Part shown: piece after piece, positions 9,544 to 24,157 of the stretch
How positions within the stretch are numbered: the stretch's first letter is position 1
How the letters are laid out: every line of letters begins with the position of its first letter
DNA from: Diospyros lotus
Lineage: Eukaryota > Streptophyta > Magnoliopsida > Ericales > Ebenaceae
Length of the DNA: 64,000 bases
Direction: 5' to 3'
Assembly (NCBI RefSeq): GCF_014633365.1
Contig: NC_068350.1
Location: 4,717,001-4,781,000 of the forward strand
Made by a program: the position numbers and the translations under genes
The notes under the pieces: model-generated
Seen by the model: the letters and a program-made list of their open reading frames with translations, nothing else
Told to the model about the DNA's origin: nothing
The model's database searches: none

Positions 9544-12082
9544 AGATATATATATATATATTCTGTAAACAAAGAAAGGTATTATATTTTAGTTTTTAGT
9601 ATATTTTTAAAATATATAATATATTTTTAGTTAAAAAATGTATACTCATAAGATATTTTTAATTTTCTTATATCTTGGGATTATCGTTCTTATGCGATTT
9701 TCTGCTACTCGTATCCTCAATTTCAATAAAAGAAATAAATCACAAGTGAACCTTTGACTCTTACTTAAATTGAGCATCGAACTCGTGACCTACTAATACT
9801 ATTCTTAACGTAACGTATCACTTGTTTGCCATATGACCTATATTTTGGAGATTTAATTTTTATATATCTAATCGAGCCTGAAGCCGGCCGAAGTTTAAGT
9901 TGTGTGCTTTAAGCCTATTCTTTAATTTTCCATTCTTCATCCGTCGTCTGTTTCATGGTGCATGCCATGCCGCCGTCGTCGTCATTGAGACAACATGGTT
10001 TCGGAGTAAGGAGGATGCTACAGATACTGAAATGGATGTCGAAGAAATTACTCTTATGTTGTTGTACGTTGCCACCACGGTATCGGTACGAGGCTCGTCC
10101 CTGAAAGAGGAGCTGAAACGAACGAACAGCAGCGCTCAACGTTGCCCAATTTTCATCGTCGGCCACCAGTTCAGTCGTCGGCGGTACAGGTAGCGCCACC
10201 TCCCATAAATGATGGGTTGCGTTGATGGACGTTGACAAATAGAAATAGTCTTGTGGGGGTTTGTTAAGTGGGGTGAAAAAAATGGAATATAAAAAATATT
10301 TTAAATAAAAAATTATTTTTATTATATTTATTAAATTTATTAATAATAAATTAAGTGACTTATTATTTAATATTATTCAAATAAATTTATTTTATCTCTC
10401 TCCTTTTAAATAAATTTATCTTTAACTTTATAAATAATAAAATGACATATATACCCTTCATTACATTTTAAAAAATTTAATAAAAAATTTAAAATATTTT
10501 ATTCTAATCATTATATATTTTGCTCAAAAAATATTCTAATATTATACCCGTTACCTCTTATTGGTGAACAAACGTCTTGCCCTTTTTGACCTTCTTTTTT
10601 CCCTTCTTGAAGCTAAGGTCCACGTCAGTTATGTTAAAAGTGTTGGGCCTGCCTAATGGGCCCTAAAGAAATGGAATGGGTCTAATCTGTCTGTGTAAGA
10701 TATACCTCAACTCGACTTATAAACCCGTCTAGGATGGGCCACGTAGGGCCATCTCGCTAAGCTCACGGGTTGGGTAAGTTGGGCTAGCAAACCTGAACAG
10801 CCTAAGCCCAGCAAAAACCAGTCCACTCAATTCAGTTTTAAAATTAATTTAAAACATTATAGTTATTTATTTAATAAATAGGATACAAATATATTTTTAA
10901 AAGTAAAAATTTCAGTTTTAAAATCAAAATTAAGAACTTAGAAATTTGTAGTTAAAGAATTCAAAAATTAAAATTTTTATTTTTTTAATAATTTCCACCT
11001 TCTAGTTTTAATAATCTGGATACACGTTTAAAAAAACTGTATTAAATTTTATAAATATTTAAAAAATATAAAAAATTCTTTAAATATATATTTAATATTT
11101 ATTTAAGGTGATTTTAACTTTTTGTGTATGACTATATATAATTGTTAATGAGATATGAAAAATTATATATTAAAAATTTTAAATCAAAATTATAATTTTT
11201 ATTTTAAAAAATAAATTTAGGTCTGGCCCAACTGGCTGGGCTTGCTGGGTTGGGGGGTCAGGCCAGCAAGCCCCAGCCTTACTGGCCCAAATATTCTGGG
11301 CTCAATCCAACCCTATATATAAAGTCCGGCCAAGTCCGACTTCTTAGTTCCTACAATAACAAGTTGAGCCAGGCTTGACTTGTCACGGGCTAAGTTGTGC
11401 GAATCCACAAGCTATCCCTATCCCAACCCCTTTGATGGCCATTATATGACTTTGTTATATTTATTTCTCAATTGATGCAAATTTTATTATTATCTACTCT
11501 TATACCTCATAATGACAGTGGTTTTTGAGTTAACTCGACTCAAACGATCTTTTTTTCATTTTCATTTTTTCAAAAGTTTTTAATATTTAAAAAAAAAATT
11601 AACATAGGGAGAAAACAAAAAATATTTTTCTTTTTTGTTTTTTAAATAACAAAATTCAAAACTGGAAGTTATAAATAATAAGAAGCTGCTGAGAATTCCA
11701 ATGGTTTCATTTGACTAATGGGATAGTCTGAATGGGGTACTAAATGGGTTTTGGGGTTAATGACCTATGGTAGTAAATGTGGGAGCGGAGCGCCTGCAGT
11801 GATACGTCGGACCATTACTGTAAAATGGAAAACTCTATTTATAATTCACCTTCTGTATGCTATATATCTGTTTTGCCGCCAGTACAAAAGCGGCATTTTT
11901 TATTTTTTAAAATTTTATGAAGACAAACCAGAAAGAATGAATGATGATACAGGATCAAATGAACTAGGAAAATGAAAAAGGCGGCAATTATTTTGATTCC
12001 CCAACTAACTAATTGCACAATTGAGTTTCCTATCTAGGTATAATTCAGAGCCATCCATTTTGGGGGGGCTTGGAAAGTCTTG
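9544..12082. other. Intergenic AT-rich DNA with GGCCCA-rich islands
   Basis: Two islands rich in GGGCC/GGCCCA stand out at about 10645-10830 and 11220-11420 within very AT-rich DNA. They look like old repeat fragments but I cannot assign a family. A 97-codon frame at 9900-10193 has no recognisable domain. The 3' UTR of the transporter gene should occupy the last few hundred bases. Confidence 0.4.
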
Positions 12083-15000
12083 TCATCTTCTTTGGAAGTT
12101 CAGAAACTTGATGCCATAAGCGAAGACGAAGAAGAAGAGAACCACCCAGCCAATATGAGCCACTGCAACTGCCGGAAGGAAGTCATAATCAAAACCCAAG
12201 TAACCTTTCAGGAATAACTTCACCGGCACATTCCCCTCCCCCGGTATCTCCACCAAAGCATTCTTGTCGCCTACTTGAGAGGTTACTAGTCCGTACAGCG
12301 TCCAAGCGACGGGAGAAGCCCAGTAGTACCACCTCCACCAGACCGGGATTTGCTGCCAATTATATATTCAAAGATGTCAAAAAACTTACGAGCCAAAGGA
12401 CAGTTTCTATGTTTAAGAAGTGGAGATTGACAGAGTCCAGAAATAGCTAGACATACCGGCCTGGGTACAAGGAAGCCGGAGAATAAGTTCCAGAAGCTGA
12501 GGAAGAAGGACATCACAATGGCGGCAATTTGGTGGCTAGGGGTAAGGGCAACCACCATCATGCCGTACATTGTGAAGTAAATGAAGCACATCAACATGTA
12601 GTAGTAGAACCACAAGACTTTTCCCACTTTCCACTCGAATCCAATCATGATGTACAAGAGAAGACTGTATAGAAAGGTCTGAATTATCACATAGACCGTC
12701 TCTATGGCCACCTGCACAATTCATTAGGATGCTTACTTCAATCGTAGAAGAGATATTGGTTGGTTCGGCATGCCATGGGATGAGGCGCTCACTGTTATCA
12801 GTAACATAGAAGAAAATATTTGCATTTTTAACTCAAAATACTAGCATTGCAGGACAGCCTTTTTTTAAGCTAATAAATGTTGCTTACATGAGCAAACGCA
12901 TAAGGTAATGGTGAGTACATCCCTGCTGCTTTTTCACGGTAAAATACGGTTCTCTCAATGGCAACGATAGGCTGTACTGAGGAAGTATTAGTGGCTCCAA
13001 GGAAGAGAACAGCAGCATACATTGCTCCCAAAAGATTCATCAGATCCTGTTGTTTCTGTCTGGTAACAGATATCTTAGTCAATACTAGTTTCCAGTACCC
13101 AGTTCTCATCAAACTCAAAGTAATAAACTAAAGCAAGCAATGATGTGTCCTATGTTTTAACTTCCTCTTGAAAAAATAGAAAAACTCAATTAGGAATGCT
13201 ATGCTGCACTTGTTCACATTGTTGCAGCTCATACAGTGATGTACTAGTGTTTGCTTGTCATAAAGTGTTTACTTTTTTATTCAGTTAATAAAGGATATTC
13301 CAACAATTCCCTAAAGAACTAAAAATATGTAGGGAGAAAGGATTCAATACTTACATTTTCTGTCCTTTGTCCCAGAAAATAAGACCGAATATGACACCAA
13401 TTGCAATTGTGATGAAGAGTCGAATAGCATTATACTGGGGATTCCTCCAGTAAGACCAGTATTGTTTCCAGAAGCAAGCTTTGCACTGAATAATGAATGG
13501 CTGAGAGTAATTGGTAGGGAAATAAAGGTCCTTGGAGCCTGGTGGAGGAATACTGAGCTCCTTAATGAGCTCTTGGTTTCTCCTGAAAATGTCAAGAGGA
13601 AAAAAAAGAGCATCATAAACAAATATAGAGAAAATGCATGAATACCTAGTGTAAAAATATATATGATAAAGGGACGAATATAAATCATATTTTGCTTACT
13701 GATAAAGCGACGAATTGACATAAATCTCAGCAAAATCCACATTTATTTGAGCTTCAACTGGAGGAGCAGTAACCTCTAACATCCATGTAGCAGGGTTATA
13801 ACCATCCTTAATCTTGGGAACCCCCGTGACAGCCTGTGTAAGGTCATAAATATAAATTATAGTCGGTAGAAGGTTGTAGAGATTATTCCCTACTAAATGT
13901 CAAGCAAGAAGTGAAGCACTGTTCTTTCAGCGACCTTAACTTTTAAGCTTGTACTTTCTTCCTTTATCGATGTCTTATTTTCTTTTCTTCTTGTTGGTAA
14001 TACATACAAGCCTAGAGTCTAGGTCGGATAAAGTGGAAATCATATTGCAGGAATTGACTTTATGACGGTTCACCAATCAAGAACCTAGCCAAGCGACAGT
14101 GAAAGATTTACTCACTTCAAAATATTCTATGAGGTTGTGAGAATGGCGACCTAGAGGTCCTGCATAGATAACTTGGCCTCCTCTCTTCATCAAAAGTAAC
14201 TGCAACAAGCACATTTGTCTGAATTACATGCCACAACATGAATCAAAACACAAAAAAATTTCAATAAAGAGTACACATATGCCGTCAAACCTCGTCAAAA
14301 GCTTCAAAAATGTCTATGCTTGGCTGGTGAATTGTGCACACTACAGTTCTCCCAGTATCCACCGTATTTCTCACAGTTCGCATCACAATGGCTGCAGCTC
14401 TAGCATCAAGTCCAGACGTTGGTTCATCCATGAAGATGATAGATGGGTTAGCAACCAATTCTACAGCTATTGTTAGCCTCTTTCTTTGTTCGGTTGAAAG
14501 CCCATCTACTCCTGGAAGGCCAACTAAAGAATTCCTAATAGGATTAAGCTCAACCAACTCCATCACTTCCTCAACGAACATCTTCGGTCACAGAAAGAAA
14601 ACAAAGTCATAATAAAATTCATCAATTGATTTTAGAACTTTTGGAAATTCTAGGGACATTTAACTGTGAATTACCTTCCGTCTTTTTGTGTCCACATCTG
14701 AAGAAAGTCGAAGCCAAGCTGAGTATAGGAGAGATTCATAAACGGTAACATATGGTGAGTGAATATCATTCTGTTCACAGTAACCGCTAATCCGAGCAAA
14801 TGTTGTCTGGTTTTTTGGATAACCCGAAATGTTGATACTTCCTTCAATATATCCAGTGGTCTTCCTCCCAGCTAACACATCCATCAATGTGGTCTTCCCA
14901 GCACCGCTAACACCAACAAGTGCTGTCAATATCCCAGGTCTAAAAGCACCACTAACATCTCTAAGCAGTTGAAGACGATCCTCCTCAACTCCATGACTTT

Positions 15001-18000
15001 TCATTTCCTGAAAGGAAAAATAGTTTAATTTCCTCCAAGTAGTCAAATTTTGATAAAAATAGCATCAAACCATGTTTTAATTATTTAAGTACTTAGGTAG
15101 AACTTAACATATTGACATGCTAGTTTTCTCGGCAAGTACAACTTTCTAAGCTGTTTTCTGGAAAGAAACGGAGAAAAGCAGTACTTCATTACCCCGTAAG
15201 TCATGTTTCTAAAATCAGAAAAATCAACTGCTTAGGATGACTTACAGCAGGCATATCCACAGAGTAGTTGATGTGGTTGAATGCAAGTGAAAGTGGTTGG
15301 AAGGGCAAAACCATTCCTCTTCTAGGGGCATTTGAGTCAACACCCTGTGAAGCATTTCTTACTTGCATGCCAGTACCTGTTAAAATTCACAATATCAGAA
15401 GTAGAATATTGTTGACACATCAGGAACCAATTAATATCAAGTGCTAATCGTTAACCTGCGCTGATTACAATCTTAAGTCTTTTTGCCTGATTACGACATA
15501 TAATAGCAAACATTTACCCTTGAACCAAAATCTGGTTGTATTTCCACCTAGTGTAGATCTGATTGAGGCAGGGCATCAATATTATTTCCTCTTTCTAAAC
15601 AGCTTATATCATTTCCTCTTCCCAACTTCCATTTAGAATATTTGTACCCCGATTTCATTGCCACCAATAAGCATGGAACAAATCTTAACTCAGCTCGTAA
15701 CTTGAAAATGGAAAGAAATGTGATCGAGGAGATGGACAAATTACTTCAAGGACACAAAGAAAATATTTCCAACTATCCAAGTCTAAAAAAGCAGCAACTA
15801 GTGCCCACATATTAACTAAACTGGCTGCACGAGGACAAGTATTGATTAATAAGATGCAAAGGTAAACGCTCAAACCTTCGGGGTCCATTTGTCCAGATTT
15901 CTTTTTCTTCTTTTTGTCTTCTTCATCCAATACTACAGCTTTCGAATCACCCAGAGCTGAAACCGCATTTAAGAAACAACATGGTCAATCCAGGATGTTA
16001 GTTTCTTAATTTCAAGAAAGAAACCCCATTTCTCAAATGAAATACCATAACCAAATAGCTTCATGTGGTAACTCACGGTTCAAGAAAGTCAATGCAGCAA
16101 TAAATAGAATGTTGAAAAGAAGAGAAAACCCCAAGAGTGCTCCAACACAAACCCAAAACATGTGATCATCTGTGAAGAATCCTCTTGTCTTGAGAAGGAC
16201 TTTCCCGACTGTAGGCGCATTAAACCGAGGGTCTGTGTTGGGCTACATCAAGAAAATTGTTGAAATTTTGATGAGACTACTAGGAGAATGGCAAAGGGAA
16301 AACAGCCGGTGACATCAAAACCAAAATGAAAGTACAGATAACAAGCAAACCATAAAAAGAAAACTTACAGCACTCCATCTTTTGTCCAGAAATTCATTCA
16401 TGACTATTGCATTCTGACCATACATCATTGGAGAAATATAATATCCCCATATCATAAATGGCTCAATGTCATCTACAGCAATAAAAGGAAATACTTGTAT
16501 AATGGTAAAATATAGGAGCGGTGTAATGAAAAAATCCACAACCATCAAAACAAATTTCAGGAAATATTTGGCAATGTGGGTGTGAAGGAATGGTAATGAA
16601 AAGCTCATTAAGTCAGCAGCTTACTTTTAGCGACTATAAATCCTCCTAGCACAAAAACCAGTAGCAAGGTGAAGGTGCCTAGAGTGCTAGCAACAACCTG
16701 CGTTCTTCCAACTGCAGCAATAAAGCGAAAGAGAGAGAGGGCCATTTGATGTATACTGAAGAATGCTAAGAACTGCCGGAAGAACCTGAATGAGATAAAA
16801 GATATTCGTGTTTTTTGTCATTAAAACAAATAAATAATAATGATAAGAAAATATCACGCTCTAGTGACCACTGCAGCATCTAGAGCAAAAATCACGATTT
16901 CCGGAGCAAATTTAAGTAACCAAGTTGGTAAGCAGTGCCGTGGACGCAGAAACTATTGCTGAAAGCCAAAGGCATGAGAACCTTTCTTACCTGCTGGCAG
17001 ATGGAGCAAAACCAATTGTGTAATACGTGAGAATGATCCATATTGCTGATTCCATGAGGGAGAGTGGAATCCTGAGGACCCAAATTGGCAATCCAAAAGC
17101 CCATGGAGGATAGAATAAGAAATCCCTCTGTTTATAGAAGACGGGAAGCCTGAAAATCGTCATTGCAAGCTCTGCCATGCCGTTAAACATCACATTGATG
17201 AGACTAAAGAACAGAGCTCCAAAAAATTTTCCACCATCTTGCAAAGTGCCAGCTGCCATTGTTGTCCTAAAAAACACGGTGAAGGCAATTATTGACATGA
17301 TTGTTATCTGGACAGTCTTGAATATGTACACAAAGCCACTACGTTTCATTAGTAGCCACTCTCTGTCAAAACATGCCTTGAACAGTTCCCATTTGGATAT
17401 ACCGAATTTCTCTGTCACCAATGCAGCTGGATGGGTCTTTGATCTATCGTATGGAATACTTAGATCTGTTGCTATCTGTTGGCCAACATGGAAGGACTTG
17501 AAGACCTCCGCAAATTCTGGAACCGGGATGTATCTGTAAGGTTGGTTCTTTCTGAACCAATATTGTTCTTGATCCTTCTTGGAAGTCACTTCTTGGAGAA
17601 AATCTGCAACTCCTTTCCTTTCTGGGCATTTGAAACCCATGTACTCAAAGAACTGAAGGATATTCTCACGTGGACCTTGATAAACAATCTGTCCTTCAGA
17701 AAGTAATATAATTTCATCGAACAAATCGTATGTTTCAGGGGCTGGCTGAAGAAGAGAGATGACCATGGTCACGTCCATTATATGAACCATTTGCCTCATG
17801 AACTTGACAATCTGAAAAGTGGTGGAACTGTCCAACCCAGTTGAGATCTCGTCCATAAATAGAGCTTTTGCAGGCCCAACCAACATCTCTCCTGCACCCA
17901 GTTAGAGCAAAATGGAGTTGGATGGGCCCAGTAGACCAAAGTCAAAAGTAACAACCAAAAGCTAAAGACAAAACAAATGGTCACAATTTATTCAAGGAAA

Positions 18001-21000
18001 AAAAAAATACAAATGAAGCTATGCTAATTTTAGAATTGCACCACATTCACTAATTCATCCTATATTCACCAGCATGACCAAAATTAATAGGTGGATGGAT
18101 TCATCGTATATTTACGCAACTAAAAGCTGTAAGGTTTCTGATAATTAACTAAGACATCTAGACCAGAGGTTTGTTTGTCAATCACCTTCCTACACCATCT
18201 GACTGTAAAGGTAAACAGAGATAATCTGTCAATGCCGCTAAATTAAGGATGAATGCAGTAGCAACTACATATGAGAATATGATTACCCAAGTTTCAATCG
18301 GTTCCAGACTATATGAATATCAGCAAATTGAATAAAAACAACAGCTGCAATTGCATCAGAAGAGCATTATATTGCTATGAATGAAAAAAGAAAGTCTACA
18401 GCAGAATCTGGTTGAACTAAATATATTGTTGAAATATACATAATGCTAAACAAGGGTAAGGACAAATGAATGGGATGGCTAAACTTGCAAAACGATGTGG
18501 TTTAGGACCTCGCCATAAGCAATTGCATAGAATGGTAGACACCCCAAAATCATTCAATGGAATGAACATCTTAAAGGATGTATGACAATATCAACAACCA
18601 TTAATAATTAAAAATGGTTAATTACAAACTTGAGTGCTACTGTTAAGATATATCAAAAATGGATAGTAATCATAAAACAAACACTTCATTAGAAGAAAAA
18701 AAGGGGAAGAAAACCATTAAATTAGGTAATCATAAAGCAACATTAACATGATATTTCCCATTCCACTCTGAGTGCATACCAGTGGTCACGCGCTTCTTTT
18801 GTCCACCAGAAATACCCCTTCTCATCTCATCGCCAACCATAATATCCGCGCAAATATCCAAGCCAAGTATCTGTTGAAAGTTCATTAATGGTAAGTTTCT
18901 TTCTCCCCGAGAGAGAGAGAGAGAGAGCACAGAATAAATGATGCAGCTCGAACTGTAAATAATGAACCTTAAGGACATAATCTGTAACCAAACTGGTTTT
19001 TTGGCCTGACACTGCTGTGGCCTTCATAAATGCATCAATCTCAGGATCTGGTTTAATTCCAGTTTCTTTCTCTCGTCTGGAGAGCTCCACCAGCATTTCA
19101 TATCTTGTGCCAACCCCCAAACAACGTCCGGCGAAATCGAATGTCTCTCTCACTGTCATCTCTCCATAGTGGAGATCATGCTGACTAATGTAAGCACAGG
19201 TCCGCTGAGGAACAAATTCATCCAACTCGTGACCACAATAAGTGATTTTTCCAGATACCTGTTTCAAACTCCAAGACATCATCAATTGGGAGAAATGAAT
19301 ATAAAGAAAGATTAAAACCTTAAAATACAGTGATAATTACTAGATAATATTATTGATTAAGAAATAAGATGACGTACTCTTAGATCCTGATCAAGCTTCC
19401 CTGCAAGTGCCAGCAACAATGTCGTTTTCCCTGCCCCTGGCGGACCTAAAAGCAGTGTCATCCTGAAAAATCATGAAATAAGTGATAAAACCTTCATAAT
19501 ATGCAAATCCAAAAACACAAGGAAACATTCAGAAAAAAAACAAAAAAAAAACCAAAATAAAAAAGGACAGAAGGAAAACCACTCAATGAATGGTTTTCAA
19601 TAATACTTGGTATATCACAAGCAGATGTTTAAGTAGTTTTACTGACAAAACAAAAACTGGATTTGCAAAGACAATTTTCGCCATACGCAATGAAAAGTAA
19701 GAGTTCCAAATTCGCGCAACTAATGGTGTTCTACTGAATTTGCATCCTCGTCAATTTTTGGTCCAACAAATACTACTTTCTTGAATAATATAAATGTATG
19801 CCTTCACAAGTTTGGAAATGTGAAACAAGGCCAATAGATGCACCTATGAAGTGAATGGATGAAATAAAAGAAAATTATAGCAAAAGATAAATAAAAAGAG
19901 CAAAGAAAACTTGGTAGAGAACTCTTAAATAAGACATGGATATAATGACCTTTAAATATAGCAATTCTAAAGATTGTTGGACAGCTAAATTTCATGTGCC
20001 AACCCATGCAGTGAGATTAAGGCTTATAATGATGATGATGGTGGTAATACATCCCTATCTCACGAATTCATGTCTTCATGTATATGGACTCTGGCAATAC
20101 TACCTCCTTGTCTAATATGATTTTGCATCTTTGTGTATCTTCTTAAGCAGTACTACTTTCTCATTTATGGGAAAAAGAACTACCACATCTAATAGCAAAA
20201 AATAAAATTTATATACAACACAAGATTACCTTGATGGTTTTACAATGCCGCTTACATCTTTAAGAATCTGAATTTCTCTCTTCTTCGAAGGGGCAAGGTG
20301 AATTAGTCCTAGAACACTCTGTTGTTAATAACAGGCAAGAAACAGTGTCAAATATTAATGATCAGCAAAGAACAGGTTAGAAACACAGAAACATTATCAA
20401 ATATTAATATTCATCAAATAACCACAAAAACTAATGCAAATGTAACTTCTACTTACAATAGCAAGGAAATGATCGTCTTTTATGAAACACTTCCAGCGTC
20501 ACTGGAGGAGTATCATAAATGTCAAAAAGAAAATCAGAATTCCAAAAACATTCTTTATTTCACATTTCTTTTTATTTATTTCAACCAAAACCATAGTATA
20601 CAATCCTACTGATTTTTTTCTACTTTCAGATTATTCTCCAAAAGAATCTTTGAAAAAGAAAATTAACAAAAATAATTCATGATTGTATGAGTTAGAGGAA
20701 ACTAACAAGCTACAAGCAGGAATTTCAGACTTTATAAGCACCCTTTTCTAACAATGGAAACAAGAATTAAATCTCCTGACTTTTTACAACAATGAAGGAT
20801 CCTCTTAGTTGCACAAACTTTTTAATCTAACCTCGTAGCAATTATTCAAGAAACCTGTTTGTTGCGTTTCAATTTTTTTTGTTTTCTATGTAAATTCCAA
20901 ATATTAAAAGTTTACTCCTTATTGGAAATGGTCCAAAATCTGAAACAAAGTGGCGGGTTACGTTTTTTTAGGTAACCCAGCTAACAAAAACTGTTGAATT

Positions 21001-22250
21001 TTTTAATATAAATTCTAAAAACAAAATGTTTGGTGAGCAAAAATCTAGATAGTCGACCCCTGCCTTGCAGGATTATGCCTTATTGTTGTTTCATCTTAAT
21101 AATCTCAAAAACTTAAAAAAGGAAGATTCATGTCAATCAATACATTTTTTTTTATCTGTTCGCACTGGTTTCTAAATCAAAACGAATAAGAACTAGGAAA
21201 CAACATTTAGGTCACATAATTTTTGTTATGCGTTAGAATAATCTGTGAACTAGAAAAGCTATCTTTTCATTGTTTTCTAAAATTACGATCTATTAATAGA
21301 AGGTTCTCAAAAAAACAGTTATTGGCCAAACAGGTTCACCCCAATTTATCTAATTTTGGAAGTAACATACTGTTTTGGAATCATGATGGCATGGCCCCTA
21401 CAAGTTCATGGTTTCATTTTCAGAGAAAGACAATTCCCGAAAGTCTTGAAAGTCGAAACTCGAAACAGTATTTTTCCTAAGAATATTGTAGAAGAAGTAT
21501 GCCAAACTGTTTTCTGCTTTCACTTCCACAAATCGGAAAAGAGAACATATTGGGTATTTACAACCAATATATTAGATTCCACAAGCAAAAAAAAACAAAA
21601 ACAAAAACAAAAAAAAATACCTCAATAGCGTTCAAGGTGGAATTGAGCAGAGTAGGTAGTGCTCTGCTGCCAACATACACATCTCCCTCTATTGACAAAT
21701 GCTCGTAACGGACTTCAATCTTTGGAATCTCAATTCCTACTCTGTTTCATAAAAGCTCATCAATTCAGACATAAACTACATCATTCATCCACATGATAAC
21801 TTTATGTTCATAAATAAAATTGAACACGATCGATTCACTAATCGTTTTACGGTATAATAACCTGTCAATCCTGTCCCTAAGCCTCTGAAGGAACCTCTCA
21901 TTATCATCTTCAACAACCTTGAGAATGCTCTCCATTAACTGTTTCTTATCTTGGATTCCGAGCTTGGTGACATCAACCTCGTCGCGAACAACTCTTCCGT
22001 TGTCGAGAACTTTGTTCAGCATTCCCTTCCTGAGGCGATCGTACGTTGGGAGACGCTCTATTGCCGCCCAGCGGAGCTCCTCTTCGTCGTCGGTGTCCTG
22101 TCGCCGGGCGCTACGGTTGAATACGTCCGGTGGCCCTTGCCACGCCTCCCGGAAACTCGCCGACGCCCAACTCCGCCTGCTCCCAGACGCCGAACTCATG
22201 CGGCTGCTGATCGATCTTACCAGATCGTCCCCTGTCAACGCAGCGGCCAT
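12083..22250 (-). CDS. ABCG34-like: Full-size PDR-type ABC transporter, ABCG34/ABCG39 group
   Basis: Twenty coding exons join in phase to 1457 aa, normal for plant PDR proteins: 22250-21862, 21741-21621, 20318-20230, 19462-19378, 19258-18968, 18870-18780, 17888-16991, 16785-16625, 16472-16369, 16242-16077, 15956-15876, 15376-15246, 15007-14675, 14581-14291, 14199-14116, 13833-13700, 13582-13355, 13059-12888, 12711-12457, 12352-12083. Layout is NBD-TMD-NBD-TMD. NBD1 has Walker [10 protein letters not shown] (206-214), signature ISGGQKKR (345-352) and Walker B ALFMDE (364-369). NBD2 has GVSGAGKTT (901-909), LSTEQRKR (1008-1015) and [12 protein letters not shown] (1028-1039). It ends [10 protein letters not shown]. 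The N-terminus ([34 protein letters not shown]) is the ABCG34/ABCG39 type rather than the PEN3 or ABCG40 type. Relatives are plasma-membrane exporters of defence or specialised metabolites; the substrate here cannot be told. No disruption is seen. Confidence 0.95.
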
Positions 22251-22386
22251 TATACTTGAGAATTACACCGGAGATAACCGAGCTTCCGAATATTCCGGTT
22301 GCCGTAAGATTCTGGATTTGTATCAATTTTTTTGTGATGAGTTCAATCAGCCGATTTCCACTTGAATCAGTGAACCGACGTCAGAG

Positions 22387-22404
22387 CTACAGATGCATGT
22401 ACAT
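22387..22404 (-). CDS. Possible five-codon upstream ORF before the ABC transporter
   Basis: Minus strand ATG-TAC-ATG-CAT-CTG-TAG (M-Y-M-H-L) lies about 140 nt before the transporter start and below the candidate TATA boxes, so it would be in the 5' UTR if transcription starts near 22420. Such a short upstream ORF could dampen translation. Its use is not shown by the sequence. Confidence 0.3.
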   Translation of the reverse strand: MYMHL

Positions 22405-22432
22405 ATGTTATGATATACAAAGTACACGCTTC

Positions 22433-22461
22433 TATATACTGCTGAAACATGATTTATAAAT
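22433..22461 (-). promoter_or_regulatory. Candidate TATA boxes of the ABC transporter gene
   Basis: The minus strand carries TATTTATAAAT followed about ten bases later by TATATAG, roughly 185-210 nt upstream of the ATG at 22250. The spacing leaves a 5' UTR of plausible length. Confidence 0.45.
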
Positions 22462-24063
22462 ACTGATATAGCGAGAAGAATGACCGCGGATCGATCCTAC
22501 GGGACAGAAGAGATGTTGTATCCCCGAGCCACTAGCAGGCCAGGTTTTTCCGGCGATACTTGTGATTCCGGAGACACTTCAACCGTCACCAGTTAGTCGT
22601 AGTTGTTACATGAGATTCTACAACTATAGATTGCCTGGTAATTCCGACGAAGACATTAAATGTTTTGAACACAACATTCGCCTGAAGATTCCGAAACGCT
22701 CTTTCCAAATAGTAGGGCTTTTCGCGCGAATGAGTTCAACCATCAGCCAAAAGACAAACTGTAAATTACACAGTCAGAACAAGAAGAAAACACTGCATAA
22801 ATCTTAAGAAACAACGAGAAGATGGCTTTCTCTTCTTCCGAGTCCAACAAGTGTAAATCACGAGCGGTCCGCGTTTTCCGGTGAGAAATGCGGTTGCGTA
22901 AAGGCTAAAACCACCGAAACGACGCTTGGGAGTTCCTACTGGATTTCGGATGAGCTTCAGAAGGCCATTTGTTAAAGCCACGTTTGGAAGGCCAAGAAGA
23001 GAACAAGCATAATTTAACTCCGGGAGAGGGGAGATAAAGACAGAGCGGGTGGCTTTTATGAAGGGCGAAGACCACTAATTGATTGATAATAAATCTACTT
23101 TATTTTTAGATAGACGTATTTATTATATTATATTTTATTTAATTTTAAATATAATTAACTAATTTAAAATATAATATTTTATTATTAATTAATACAAATT
23201 ATTTAATAATTAAAAATAAAATAAAATAAATATATTTTATTTAAAAATAAAATATTTTTATTGTGATATTTTTGAGATAACTATTCTTACATAGTTTCCT
23301 GTACTCGTGTCCTCGATTATATAAGGAGTAAATCGCAGGTTGAGCATTTAGCCCTTGTGTAAGAGAGAAATCGAACTTATGATTTACAAAATTGCACTGA
23401 CATATCGATCACCCTTTTGTCATTTAATTTAATATTATTATATTCTTAGAGTTTGAGATTAAGGATAGTAAATAATATTATTTTTAATTAATTAATATAA
23501 TAGTTCACATAATATTTTGCTTTCTCACATCCATTTTAAAAAAACAGTGACAAGGGAGGGGGGTTGTTCAAGGTTCTTCAAAATTTGTTTAGTATGTGGA
23601 TGAATTTGTAAAAATATAAAAGGGCTCAAGATTCATTTAATAAAGACTCAACCTCTTATGCATTTTGATTATTTTGAACACTACGCCAGAGACACCTTAT
23701 AAATTTTAATATCATATAACATGGACCATTAAGTAAGAATATTGGACCAAGGTTGATGGGTATGCCATTTTGTGTCTAAATATAAACAGAGAGATGGATA
23801 GATATATCACCAAAAAAAAAAAGAGATAGAGAATACATTTATTTCCTAATTTGTCTATTTGGGTAATTAACCAATTTATATTTATATATAGGTGTTAATG
23901 AATTTGCATCTTTTTCCTATTCTTTTATTTTTGTGTTGAAATATCAAGACATAAGCTTATTCTATTTTTGGGTTAGTTATATATAAGCTTATGTCTTTAA
24001 TAACATATAAGCTTATTCTAGTTTTGGTTTGCTTTTACATAAAAACCTTTGATGATATTTCAA
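22462..24063. other. Intergenic region upstream of the transporter
   Basis: The first 600 bases are less AT-rich than the rest and should hold the distal promoter. A 71-codon minus frame at 22766-22981 has no domain I know. From 23080 on the DNA is strongly AT-rich with no recognisable gene. Confidence 0.4.
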
Positions 24064-24157
24064 ACAAATATCTGTACTTAACTCCCTGAAATTACTCTCA
24101 ATTAGAGGTGACAAATATCTGTACGTTAACTCCTGAAATTACTCTCAATTAGAGGTG
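24064..24157. repeat. 47-bp tandem duplication
   Basis: Two adjacent 47-bp units share ACAAATATCTGTAC, TTAACTCC and TGAAATTACTCTCAATTAGA almost without change, which indicates a recent event. Nearby, 24360-24640 carries about four degenerate copies of a motif like ATAAACATCATCTATAAGAA in AT-rich DNA. Confidence 0.8.

Noticed and set aside
10645..11420. GGCCCA-rich islands as promoter elements of a gene
   Set aside because: No transcript structure or coding frame follows them; they look like old repeat fragments.
22766..22981. 71-codon minus frame as a small gene
   Set aside because: No family match, no supporting splice or promoter context; kept only as a remark.
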